From Ovis canadensis (taxonomy: Eukaryota > Chordata > Mammalia > Artiodactyla > Bovidae), in the NCBI RefSeq assembly GCF_042477335.2, contig NC_091255.1, positions 17,586,501 through 17,650,500 on the forward strand: a stretch of 64,000 nt of DNA, given 5' to 3'. A program made the translations under genes and the position numbers. Shown in pieces: positions 45,620-56,600 of this stretch; position 1 is the first letter of the stretch; every line of letters starts with the position of its first letter. Below the pieces are notes generated by a model, which was not told the origin of the DNA, made no database searches, and was given only the letters and a program-made list of their open reading frames with translations.

Positions 45620-45741
45620 CTGCACTGGAGAAAGAAATGGCAACCCACTCCAGTGTTCTTGCCTGGAGAATCCCAGGGACGGGGGAGCCTGGTGGGCTGC
45701 CGTCTATGGGGTCGCACAGAGTCAGACACGACTGAAGTGAC

Positions 45742-45778
<37 letters not shown>
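45620..45778 (+). mobile_element. BovA-related SINE ending in (CAG)12
   Basis: Second copy in tandem orientation. Its tail is twelve perfect CAG units at 45743-45778. Confidence 0.9.
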
Positions 45779-45779
<1 letters not shown>

Positions 45780-46561
45780 GGGAAACCCCCAGGGACTCAG
45801 AAGGATCCTGGAACCTGGTGGGGAAGGCAGAGAGCAGATCAGGCCAGGACCAGGCATCTCCAGCAGGGGATGGGGCTAAGGAGAACTTTCTAGTTACACC
45901 CTCCTCTCTGCAGGGACTGCAGGCAGGAAAAAGCCTCTTGCGACCAACAGAAGTGTGTGAGAGGGCGTTACACAGAGGTGCTGGATCCTGGTCACATTCA
46001 GAAACAAGAGGTCCTTTCCTCTGCCCTGAGGACCAGAGTTCCATGACCCAAGGGGAGGGTCTTACCTTAACAGAGAATGGACACTCCCTAATGGGTAAGG
46101 ACCCATGGCTGAGGGCAGGTAGGAAACGAATGGATGAGCCCAGATGTTAACCCCAGAATCTCTCTTGCACGTTAGTCTCCCACCATCGCCACTTCTCTTT
46201 ACCCGGTACACACTCCTCAATTCAGCATAAGGGGCGCAGCCTACAGAGTAGGCTTTCGGACTCCTCCCAGCTCATAACTGTGTAGAATTTATCCCAGGAA
46301 AAGTACAGTTGGTTTAACACCCCAAAATCAATCAGATTCACCACAACTAAGAAAACTGGGGCAATCTCTCATTCGATGCCAAAAGAGCATCTGACAAAAT
46401 CCAACATCCATTAGTGACAGTTCGAAAACAAAACTTCTCTGCAGCTGTGAGACAAGAGAACTGTCCTACACACTGCTGGGGAGTGGGAGGGAGGGCGAAT
46501 GTCAGCTGGTGCCGCCACGATAGAAAACGGTACGGAGGTTCCTTGAGAAACTAAGATAAAT

Positions 46562-46676
46562 AGGGAATTCCCTGGCCATCCAGCAGTTAGGACTCGGTGA
46601 TTTCACTGTCTGGCCTGGTTCAGTCCCTGGTCGGGGAACTGAGTCCAGGAAGCTGCGTGGCCTGGCCAAAAGAAAC
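46562..46676 (+). mobile_element. CHR-type SINE within L1
   Basis: GGGAATTCCCTGGCCATCCA head to GGCCTGGCCAAAAGAAA. Confidence 0.85.
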
Positions 46677-46751
46677 CTAACATACAGTTGCCATATGATC
46701 TAGTAACACCTAGGCACATATCCAGAGAAAACTGTAATTCCAAAAGATGCA

Positions 46752-47028
46752 TGCGGGACTTCCCTGGGGGTCCAGTGTTTAAGAATCTGCCTGCCAGTAG
46801 GGTTCAGTCCCTGGCCCAGGAAGATTCCACAGTCATGGATCAACTAAGTCCATGCACCACAATTACTGAAGCCCACACTCTCTAGCGCCTGTGCTCCACA
46901 GCAAGAGACGCCACGGCAATGAGAAGCCTGTGCTCTAAATTGAAGAGTAACCCCTTGCTCGCCACAGCTAGAGAAAGCCCACGTGCAGCAACAAAGACCC
47001 AGCGGAACCAAAAATAAATAAATAATTC
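46752..47028 (+). mobile_element. CHR-type SINE within L1
   Basis: GGGACTTCCCTGGGGGTCCA head, GCAAGAGACGCCACGGCAAT body and AAAATAAATAAATAATTC tail. Confidence 0.87.
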
Positions 47029-47844
47029 TAAAAAGAGAAGTAGAATAATAACAAATTGGAAAAAAATAAAATAAAAACTTTTTAAAAAGATATGTGCGCC
47101 CCAATGTTCATAGCAGCACTTATTACCATAGTGAAGACAGAGACAACCTAAATGTCCATAGGCAAGCGAATGGATAAAGAAATGATATGTATACACAATG
47201 GAATATTGTTCAGCCATTAAAAACAAGAATGAAATAATGCCATTTGCAGCAACCTGGGTAGACCTAGAGATTATTATGCTAAGCTTGAAGGAAGTCAGAG
47301 ACAGACGAATATATGATATCACTTGCACATAGAATGTAAAATGTGATACAAATGAGTTTATTTGCAAAACAAACAGACTCACAGACATAGAAAACAAACT
47401 CATGGTTACTAGAGGGGAAATCTGAGGAGGGAAAAATTAGGAGTTTGGGATTAGCAAATGCAAGCTACTATATATAAAATAGATAAACAACAAGCTCTTA
47501 CTGTATAGTACAGGGAACTGTATTCAATATCTTCTAACAAGCCATTATGGAAAAGAACTTGAAAAAGAATATATATTTAAAAATAAAAATAAGACTGATT
47601 CTCTTAATTTTTAATTAATTAATTTTTTGAAGTATAGTTGATTTACAATGCTGTGTTAGTTTCTGGTGTACAGCAAAGTGATTCAGTTATATATCTTTTT
47701 TTCAGATTCTCTGCCCTTATAGGTTATTAAAAAATATTGGGTGTAGTTTCCTTTGCTATACAGTAGGTCATTATTGGTTATCTATTTCATATGTAATAGT
47801 ATGTATATGTTAATCCCAAACTCCTACTTTATGCCTCCCCTTGG

Positions 47845-48048
47845 GCTTCCCTCGTGTCTCAGTTCGTAAAGAAACTGCCTGCAATGCAGGAGACCCAGGT
47901 TCGATCCCTGGGTCGGGAAGATCCCCTGAAGAAGGAAATGACTACTCACTCTAGTATTCTTGCCCAGAGAATCCCATGGACAGAGGAGCCTCACAGGCTA
48001 AAGTCCATGGGGTCTCAAGAGTCAGACACAACTTAGGAACTAAACCAC
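47845..48048 (+). mobile_element. BovA SINE within L1
   Basis: GGGCTTCCCTCGTGTCTCAG to GAGTCAGACACAACTTAGG. Confidence 0.9.
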
Positions 48049-48504
48049 CACCACTGACTTCCCCTTTGGTGACCATAACTTTTTGTTCTGTTTGAGTCTG
48101 TTTCTATTTTGTAGGTAAGTTCATTTGTATCATTTTTTAAATTCCATATATAAGTGATTTAATATGTATTTGCCTTTTCCTGGCTGGCTTACTTCACTTA
48201 ATATGATAATCTCTAGGTCCTGTTGCAGCGATCTATGTTGCTGCAAATGGTATTATTTCATTCTTTTTTATGGCTGAATAATATTCCAGTGTGTGTGTGT
48301 GCGTGTGTGTGTGTGTGTGTGCACGTGCGCCACATTTTCTTTATACTTTCCTCTGTCGACAGGCATTTAGGATGCTTCTATGTCTTGGATATTGTAAATA
48401 GTGCTAAAATGAACATTGGGGTGCATGTATCTTTTTGAATTATGGTTTTCTTTGGATCTATGCCCCAGGAGTGGGATTGCAGAATTATACAGTAACTCTA
48501 TTTT

Positions 48505-48785
48505 AGTTTTTTTAATTAATTTGTTTATGTATTTTTATGGATGCACATTGTTGCACTGGGGCTTTCTCTGTTTATGGCGAGTGGGTCTACTCTTTGTTGC
48601 TGTGTGTGGCATCTCACTTCAGTGGCTTTCCTCGTGGTGGGGCCTGAGCTCTGCAGCATGCAGGCTTCAGGAGCTGTGGTGCATAGGCTTATTTACTCCA
48701 TGTCGTGTGGAATCTTCCAGGGCCAAGGATCGAATCCGCGTCCCCTGCACTGGCAGGCGGATTCTTAACCACTGGTCCCACCAAT
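48505..48785 (-). mobile_element. CHR-type SINE within L1
   Basis: Reverse copy ending GGCGGATTCTTAACCACTGG. Confidence 0.82.
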
Positions 48786-49004
48786 GGGACCAACTAGTCC
48801 CATTTTTAGTTTTTTAAGGAACCTCCTCCATACTGTTCTCCATAGTGACTGCACCAATTTACACTCCCACCAACAATGCAGGAGGGTTCCTTTTTCTCCA
48901 TACCCTCTCCAGGATATGATCATTTGTAGATTTTTTGATGATGGCCATTCTGATGGGTGTGGAGGGATACTTCATTGCAGTTGTGATTTAATGTAGATTC
49001 TCTT

Positions 49005-49600
49005 TAAAAGAAAACAAAACAAAAAAACACTTCTCTGCAAATGAGGGATAGAAGAGAACTTCCTCAAACCAGACAAAGGGCATCTACCAAAAAACCCTAT
49101 CGCTAACATCATAATGGTAACAGACTGAAGGCTTTCTCTGTAAGACCAGAAACAAAGCAAGTGTGTCCTTTTCCTGTATTTCTATTAAGCGTTGGACTGG
49201 AAGTTCTATCAGTGCAGTGAGGCAAGCAAAAGAAATTAAATGCATCAAAATTTGAAAGGGAGACGTGAAACTGTCTTTGTTTATATACCGTATGGTCACA
49301 TGTGTAGAAGATTCAAAGGAATCTATAAAACAATTGCTAGAACCAATAAGTGGGTTTAGTAAGGTTGCAGCATGCAAGCCCAAAACACAAAAACCACTTG
49401 TGTTTCTGTTTTCTAACAACAAAGCATCAGAAACTGGAATTTAAAGTAATAGTACCATTTATAATTGTATCAAAAGTATCAAATAATCAAGGATAAATCT
49501 GATAAAGATGTACACAATCTATACTGAAAACTACAAAACATGGCTAAGAGACATTAACAGAGAGATAGGCTTTGCTCATAGGTTCATATAATTCAAATGT
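49005..49600 (+). mobile_element. L1 internal (ORF2-side) fragment
   Basis: Landmarks AACATCATAATGGTAACAGA and GGAATCTATAAAACAATTGC match L1 ORF2 3' coding sequence with many stops. Confidence 0.65.
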
Positions 49601-50640
49601 CAGTTCTTCCCAAATTGATCTGTGTGTTGTTTTGTCTCCTTGCCTTAGTAGTTGAGAGTCCCTGTAAAACATCTGGGTGGGTGGTGTTGCTGACTTGGAG
49701 GGTTTCAGTGAGAGAGGGAGGTGGGAACACCGTGCTCACATTGGTGGCGTCTTCCCTGGGCAATGACGCTTCTGCTTCCTGCCAGGGTTCTGCCAGCCAT
49801 TTACCATCTGGTCTCTGGTCCAAGCTGCCACTCCCACTGTTTGCATTAAAGGCAGCCATCCTCACCGTTGCCCCTCGGCCCATGGAGAGGAGAATGTGCG
49901 GCCTTCGGCCTGGAGGTTCCCCACGTGGAATCCCAACTAATCATGCCAGCACGGCCCCTGTGATCCTTCCGCTGTTGGCACCTTCCTAGGCACAGAGCTG
50001 TACAGAAGTCTCCTGAGCTCTGCTTTGAGGTTTCTAAATGTGGTTTCTCATCTGTTTTCTTTTTTCCCTGTAAGACTGAGTGATTGATTTAGCTGTACCC
50101 AGTCTTAGTTGTGGCATTCGGGATCTTGTTCTCTGACCAGGGATCAAAGCCAGGCCCCCTGCTTTGGGAGCTTGGAGTCTTGGCCACTGGACAACCAGGG
50201 AAGCCTTCCCATCTATTTTCTGTCTTTTCTGAAATCCTGCTGTTTCTCATCTAGTGGGAGTCCCCCTTCTTCAAATGGAGCTATGTATGCTGTTCGTTTG
50301 GGTGTTTGGCTGGTTTTTATTACCTCTATCATTCCTATGAATTTGGTCCAGGAGAACCAAGATTGTGGCATGTATTCAGTTCAGTCCACCACCTTGAAAC
50401 TGGTGCCTTCTCTCCTCCTGTCTCCGCACCCCCTTCCCAGGTCTCTTTCTTCCTCCAGGATCCTGACCCAACTGTCAACACCTGACCTGGTGATCAGGAA
50501 GTCAGAAAGCCCCCAAACCTTCTTGAGAAAACAGTTCCAGAGCTGCTTGATCTTCTTGGTGTTCATTAGTTTTACCCCTGGTCACCCTCAGATGTTAACT
50601 TCTGGATTCTAAAGTGGAGTCCAAAGCCCACCATTAGCCA
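49601..50640. other. Largely unique intergenic DNA
   Basis: About 1 kb downstream of TSPOAP1 with a CHR SINE at 50080-50205. The open frames do not resemble a known protein to me. Confidence 0.45.
50080..50205 (-). mobile_element. CHR-type SINE
   Basis: Reverse copy with CAGTCTTAGTTGTGGCATTC and GCCACTGGACAACCAGGGA. Confidence 0.83.
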
Positions 50641-50697
50641 CCCCTCAGGGGTCCTTCATCCCAGGTAGAGCCCAGCATGGGTTTTGTGAAAATAGAC

Positions 50698-50703
50698 TTT
50701 ATT
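50698..50703 (-). terminator. TSPOAP1: TSPOAP1 polyadenylation signal candidate
   Basis: Plus-strand TTTATT gives AATAAA on the minus strand, about 2.94 kb after the stop and next to the transition from GC-rich to repeat-rich DNA. Confidence 0.5.
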
Positions 50704-52799
50704 ATAATAAAATGTCTTTTTAAACAAATGCCCCCACCATTCCACACCCCTGGAGACCAAGGTGGGGGTGGGAGTTCAAACAATCTCCCACCACAGCAAC
50801 GGAAACATGCAGAGACACTCACCCAGCCAGGGTGTGAGGCAAAGGGTGCTAAGGGGAGGAGGGGGACAAACCCCCACCCCACTCTGAACAGGGAATGTAT
50901 GAAAATAGTTGCATAAATCTGTCCTCCCCACCAGCCCCCAGACTCCAACAGGGGCCAGAGGAAAACGATGCAAAAGAGAAGTTGAATCCGATGAGCAAAA
51001 TAAGGCAACCCAACTCCTGCTCTCTGCCCACAGGCCCCGGGTCTTGGGTCTCAGGTCTTGCAGGGGGGTGTGGAGGGGCGCTGTGGGGCGGCGTCAGGCC
51101 CGCTTTGGCTTGGCCTTTCTCCATCCCGGGCCTGTGCGGTGGAAGCGAGGGGGAGGAAGCTGGGCTGAGGCACTGAGTATGTACATCTATATACACAGCT
51201 CCGCCCCCCGGGGTGGGGGGCTCGGCAGAATCCAGTGCAAACTTTCCTTCAGGGAGGGAAGACTTGAAGAGGACGGCCAGTGCCGTCGGAGGGAACAGGA
51301 TCTCCCCGAGCCAGGCGTGTGGAGGCTGAGAGGGGACTAGCATAGCGCAGCGGACAGCAGGCGCAGATGGGTGAACCAGGAGTGACAAGTCCATGTCCCC
51401 GGCCAGCTCCAGGACCAGGTGCTCAGCCCCTGGACTCGCTCCTGTGCCGGGGCTCAGGGTCCCCGCCTGTAAGAAGACGATGCCCATCCGGAGGACCAGC
51501 CGCTCCTCTAGCTCTGACCTTCACTGGGTCTGAGTCCTGTCCCAGCGCCACGGTGCTCACTCGGGAGAACCAGAGTCCAGAGTCTTCCCCGCGTGGCTGG
51601 GGCCTCAGTCAGGCCACATCACTCCTTCCCCGAGCCCAGTTTCCTGAGGAGCTGCTTCCCCTTGGAGAGGAGAACCCACACCTTCCTGCTTGGGCCCTGT
51701 GGCAACCCCGGTTCAACCTTGGGGAAGCGGTGAGGGCCAGGAGCACAGGGCCAGCCCGGGGGCACTGGGGGCCCCTGGGTTGAGCTGACCCAGTCCTAGA
51801 AAGTAAGAGAAAAGGGGCAAAGTCAAGGCCTGACCCCCACCCCACCCTGCCTCCTTTACCCCACGACCTCAGGAGCCCGCAGCCCCCAGGTCATCACAGA
51901 AGCACAGGTGTGAACCAGAACCCACGTCCGGCCGCCGCCCCATGCAGAGCACCAAGAGGGCACGATGATGGGGGAGCATGGAGCTGGCGGTCAGAAGGGA
52001 TAGACGAGGAGGCTCAGTTCTGCTTCAGTTCTCTTGGACAGGGGCGAGCCCCTCCCCTCCTCTGGGTCTCTCCGCAGGATGCTGGGCTGATGGAGTTCAA
52101 GGGCCCTTGGACTTGACCCTTGGGATGGGTCATCCCCTCCTAGCCAAAGGGAGAGCAAGGACGGGGATGCTGGAAGGAGCCAGACACTCCAGGGAAGGTG
52201 GCTCCTGCACCACCGCACAGACGAGCAGGCCACACGGTGTCCGAGGGCCTTCACAGAGGGGAGGAGTGCCCACTCCACGGGGAGACTCTTCCTTGGATGG
52301 CCCCAGAGAGGGCTGCAGGGAGGCAGCGCCAGAGGCACTCATACTCACCACGAGCTCTCTCCAGAGAGAGCTACTCCCCGCCCGCCCCTCCCTGCCCTTA
52401 GCATGCCTCCTCTGCAGAATCTCCTTGTTCTATGAGCCGCCATGAGTGGCTCCCTCTGCCACACACCCACCCAGACTGTGCTGTAAGTGGCCTAAAAGCA
52501 GGGACTAGACAAAGAAGAGAGCCACGAGGAAGCCTCCCCCCATCCGCTGAATTACCACGCCCCCTCTGTGGTCTCCTGTGCCTGGTACAGCCCCGTCAGG
52601 TCCTGCCAGCCTGCGTGTTCTCCACCCCCACCCCCTACTCCCTTCCTCAAACCCCCACTTCCACCAGGGCCTGGCAGTCTACTGGCAGAACCAATCACAG
52701 AGCCCAGGCGCCGGGTGCCCAGCCTGGGGCCCACCTCCACCTAAGGCCCTGGTGATCTGGCAGGGCTGCCTGCAAAGAGGTCTGCTGGCACCCAGAGGG

Positions 52800-52907
52800 G
52801 GCTTCCCAGGTGGCGCAAGTGGTAAAGAACCCACCTGCCAACACAGGAGATATAAGAGACATGGGCTCAACCCCTGGAGTCGGGAAGATCCCCTGGAGGA
52901 GGGTAGC
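52800..52907 (+). mobile_element. BovA SINE, 3'-truncated
   Basis: GGCTTCCCAGGTGGCGCAAG to GATCCCCTGGAGGAGGG, in the inferred TSPOAP1 3' UTR in antisense. Confidence 0.85.
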
Positions 52908-53641
52908 ACCCAAAGGTCAAAGAATCTCTTTCCAGCTAGCCAGGGCTGATGGCTGGCCGGGGTTGGGAGGAGATCGGAGGCCCTTACCACTCCCACCCAG
53001 GGCTCCCGGGAGGGAGGGCTTGCTGGGGAGACACACGGAGGGGCCCCAGAAATGAATGGTTTGAGGTTATCCATGGACTCCGACTGTTTAAACCTCCCCT
53101 TTTACACCCGCCCCACCTGCAAGAAGATGGAAAGTTGGACATAAAATCATGCCTCTGATGCCCCAAGAGGTCATGATTCAGAGGACAAGGGTGGGGAGAT
53201 GGAGCCTATTATTACTGGTGGCGTTAGTATCATTCTTCTGTCACCAATAATAATCACAATATTATAATACCATAGTCATATAGTATCATAATACACTGAT
53301 GAGCCACAATGTGGATGTCACACAACATTCTATGAGCCGCATGTGCTATAGAATATGAAGAGTCAGCTAATGTGGGCAGTACATCCTAGGATGACATGTG
53401 CTCCTAAGGCAGCTGGCACTGCCCTGAATAAGGAAAGGGGAGGGGCGATCTGAGTTCCAAAGTGGGCTCACGGCAAGGGCTCCCTCCCCTGTTCCTGGAA
53501 GAAGATGGACAAGCCCGTGGGGCTCCTGTGTCTGAGACAAGGAGCACTATCTGATCGTGTGAGATGAGGAACAGGGTGACATGGACCCAGGGGGTCAGTC
53601 CCCACTTACATGTCGCTCTCTCTACATATATCTATCTCCAT

Positions 53642-56600
53642 CTAGCACTGGACTCGTCTCCTCCTCGTTCTCTGAAGAACAGGGAACAAAGAGAGGAGAT
53701 GGGTTACTGGCAGACCGCGAGCTCTCCAACCAGTCTCTGGCACCCGGGCCACTAGGTCCTGCTTGCGCAGCCCCTGACTCTGGAACTGGCGCAGATGGAG
53801 GCCCAGGGCTTTCCGGTCGGGGCCCGGCCCCCTCACCCTCTTCGTGCCCTGGGAGCCTGTAAGTATACTCCACCCACCCAGGAACTGGGACCTTGCTGGG
53901 CGTCTGGCTTTAAAAAGCGCCTGGGAGCAGGGGAGCTGCAGCAGGGGATCAGGGAGGGTCCCTGTGATGGGGGCTGTGATGGTGAGAGGGGTGGGAGGCT
54001 CGCGGGTCCTTTTCCAGGGGGCCCTCCCCTGCACTGGCTGGGGCTGTGGACAGCCGGGTCAGATGAGATGGGCATCAAGGTCTAGGCCTCACCCCACCAT
54101 GCAGAGGGGCACATGCTGGAGGGGGGGGAGGCGGGGGGAGCCACCCTGGCTGGGTTTCCTCTGGCCATGGGCACAACCCCCTCCTGGGCGCTGTGGGCAC
54201 CTGGACTGCTGCACGCAGCTGCACCCCTCCCACAACGCAGCGTAGAGACCCAACTGCTAAGCCTGGAGCCCAGGTCTTCACTGACCTGGCCCTCGGATGG
54301 GGCTGCCCCAGGCTCCCTGTCTGAGCCGCCTGCCTCAGGCCCAGGGCCCTCCAGGAAGTTGGATGGAACCAGGCCCCGCTGTCCATTCAGCTCCCCCTGG
54401 GGAGGAGATGCAGGTGAGACAAGACCAGGAGGGGCCTCAACAGCACCCCCTGAACCCTGAAGCTCTGGGGGGACAGCCTGGGGTCGATGTCCCCATCGTG
54501 GGAGGCAACTAGCCTGTCTCTGGGTTTCCATCAGGAACCTGGCTCCCCCCAACCATGGCTCCAGGAGAGCCCCCTTGGGCACACCCCCACCCCCACGTCC
54601 TCACATAGTAGAAACCGTCATCGTCCATGGCCCCGAAAACAGTGATGACGTCCCCTGCCCGAAAGGGCAGCTCTGCCTATGGAGAGACCATGAGGCGGGA
54701 GTCAGGCCGGGGCAGGCCCAGTCAAGCACCTGGCCTTGGCTGGGCTCTGAAGGGGCTCACCTCCACATCCATGTTGGGCGAGCTCTCCCGGGGGTTGTAG
54801 TCAAACGCGGCCACCATGGAATGGGGAGCTTTCAGGCTAGCAGAGGAGGCCAGTTGGGGGGGCTCTGGAGGGGGAGAAGAAGATGACTTGGGGCTCTTTC
54901 TAGGCACTCCCACACCTCTCCTGTCCTCGGCGCTGGAGACCTGCCGACTGGAGTCACCGCCTCCGCACCAGCTGTGGCTCCAGGGGAGGCTGGAGGTGCA
55001 AGGAAGCCCCTCACCTGCACGGGGCTGGGCGGGCCCTTCCCACTCAGCTGCCGAGAGAAGGGGCCTGTGAGCCCTGCTCCTCCGTCCCTCCCCTCTGGGG
55101 GCAGGGGAAGCCGGGGGGGCGGGTGCGGGGCAAGCAGGGTGCTCAGCCTCACACAGGGAGGGATGCAGGAGAAGGACCATCAGCCCGAAAGCAGACCCGC
55201 CCTGCGGTCTTCACAGTGAACTAAGGGCCAGACAGGGTCAGTGACTTGCTCCAGGTTGCACAGAATGTATAGCCAGGTGCTTTCTGGAACGGGGCTTTCC
55301 GGGCGGCACTAGGGGTTAAGAGCCCGCTTGCCAATGCAGGAGACAGAAGAGACAAGGACGCTTTCTAGAGCAGAGGTTCCGGCAAACCACTTCCCATCCC
55401 CATTAGAATGAAGTTCCCCAGGGGACGCATGGCTGTGGGTGAAGGTGGGGCCCACCTGTTCAAGACCTTGTATGTGTTTCCCGGGAGCCAGGCAGTGCCC
55501 CCGGCCCCTCCCTCCTCATCCTCAGGGGCCCTGGAGAAGAAAAGGATCACACCCACCTTTCTTGGAGCGGCGGGGCTTGGGAGGAGGCCCGGCAGTACGG
55601 GCTGTGGAGTAGACAAACAGGCCGTTCCCTGCTCCAGACAGGCAAGCAGACGTCAGAGGGAAACCGAGGTGAGGGAGCGAGGCGGACAGTGACTCTGGTC
55701 TCCTCTCAGGGCTGTGCTGGGGTTCCTGTGCTCAAGCCTCTAAGGCCACTCTTCCCTTCCCATCCCGACCTCCAGGATCCAAAATACACGGCCAGTCCCC
55801 CTGCAGCGGCCCCCATTCCACACGGCAAGCTCACTACTGCAGCCACGTGGGCCCAAGTCTCTGAGGGACCCAGCGACTCTGCCAGTCTCTGGATCAACCA
55901 GATATCCTGGCCGCTCCCGACGTCCAAATTACTTGGGGCTGGGGGGTGTTGAGTCGGCACTGGGGTGGGGGGCGGTGGGCGAGGGGCAGGAGCAGGTCAT
56001 ACCTGAGCCCTCGGCGAGAGCCTCTGGGGACCGATGGCCCTGCTGGAGCAGCTGCTGTGTCCCCGCAGGGCTGTCCACGGCCACCTCAGCCACCATGTTG
56101 CAGGGAATGTAGCCCCACCGGCCCCCACCCTCACCCCGGTAGAAGCCATCTGCGTCCTTGTCTCCAAACACCTGGAAGCAGAAGAGACCAGCTGTGTCAG
56201 CAGGCCAGGTCCGCGTGCTCCCTGCACCCCGATCCCAAGCACCCCCCACTCAGGACTGCAGAAAAATGCTCTGCCTTTCATGGGACTGGAAACAGGGGTA
56301 AATAGCCAAGAAGAAGGATCAGAGGGATGACAGAAAACAGCTCTATCCGTATGATCATCACTCACTATCTGCACATCCATTCCCCCAGTCCACCCCAGAC
56401 TGGATCTCCCTGACCTCAGAGTTTTAGCCCAAAGCCTTCAGGAAATCCTTGTAGGCTCAGAAGAGGTCGTCATGCTAACAGTAGCAGTATCACATTGTGC
56501 CACATGCCAGGCAGTTTCAGCACTCTGCGGGTACTGAACCCTCTAATCCTCAAACAAGCCTGTGAGGCAGACACTCACATGATCCTCACTTTACCCATGA

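Larger units (their letters stand above)
46265..47592 (+). mobile_element. L1 3' part split by two CHR SINEs
   Basis: L1 sequence runs 46265-46561, 46677-46751 and 47029-47592 (landmarks GGCAATCTCTCATTCGATGC, GAATGGATAAAGAAATGATA, GTACAGGGAACTGTATTCAA) around insertions at 46562-46676 and 46752-47028. Confidence 0.8.
47610..48990 (-). mobile_element. L1 3' part, inverted relative to its neighbour
   Basis: Minus-strand L1 3' sequence (GTATAGTTGATTTACAATGC to GATGATGGCCATTCTGATGG on the plus strand) split by a BovA (47845-48048) and a CHR SINE (48505-48785). A (TG)n run lies at 48288-48327. Confidence 0.8.
50680..53641 (-). other. TSPOAP1: TSPOAP1 3' untranslated region (inferred)
   Basis: GC-rich region between the TSPOAP1 stop and a minus-strand AATAAA at 50703-50698. 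It contains one BovA SINE (52800-52907) but no exon I can recognise. At nearly 3 kb it may include a 3' UTR intron, or transcription may end earlier; neither can be decided here. Confidence 0.45.

Noticed and set aside
45653-46150. Open frame with poly-Gln
   Set aside because: The Gln run is the CAG tail of a SINE and the frame starts inside that SINE.
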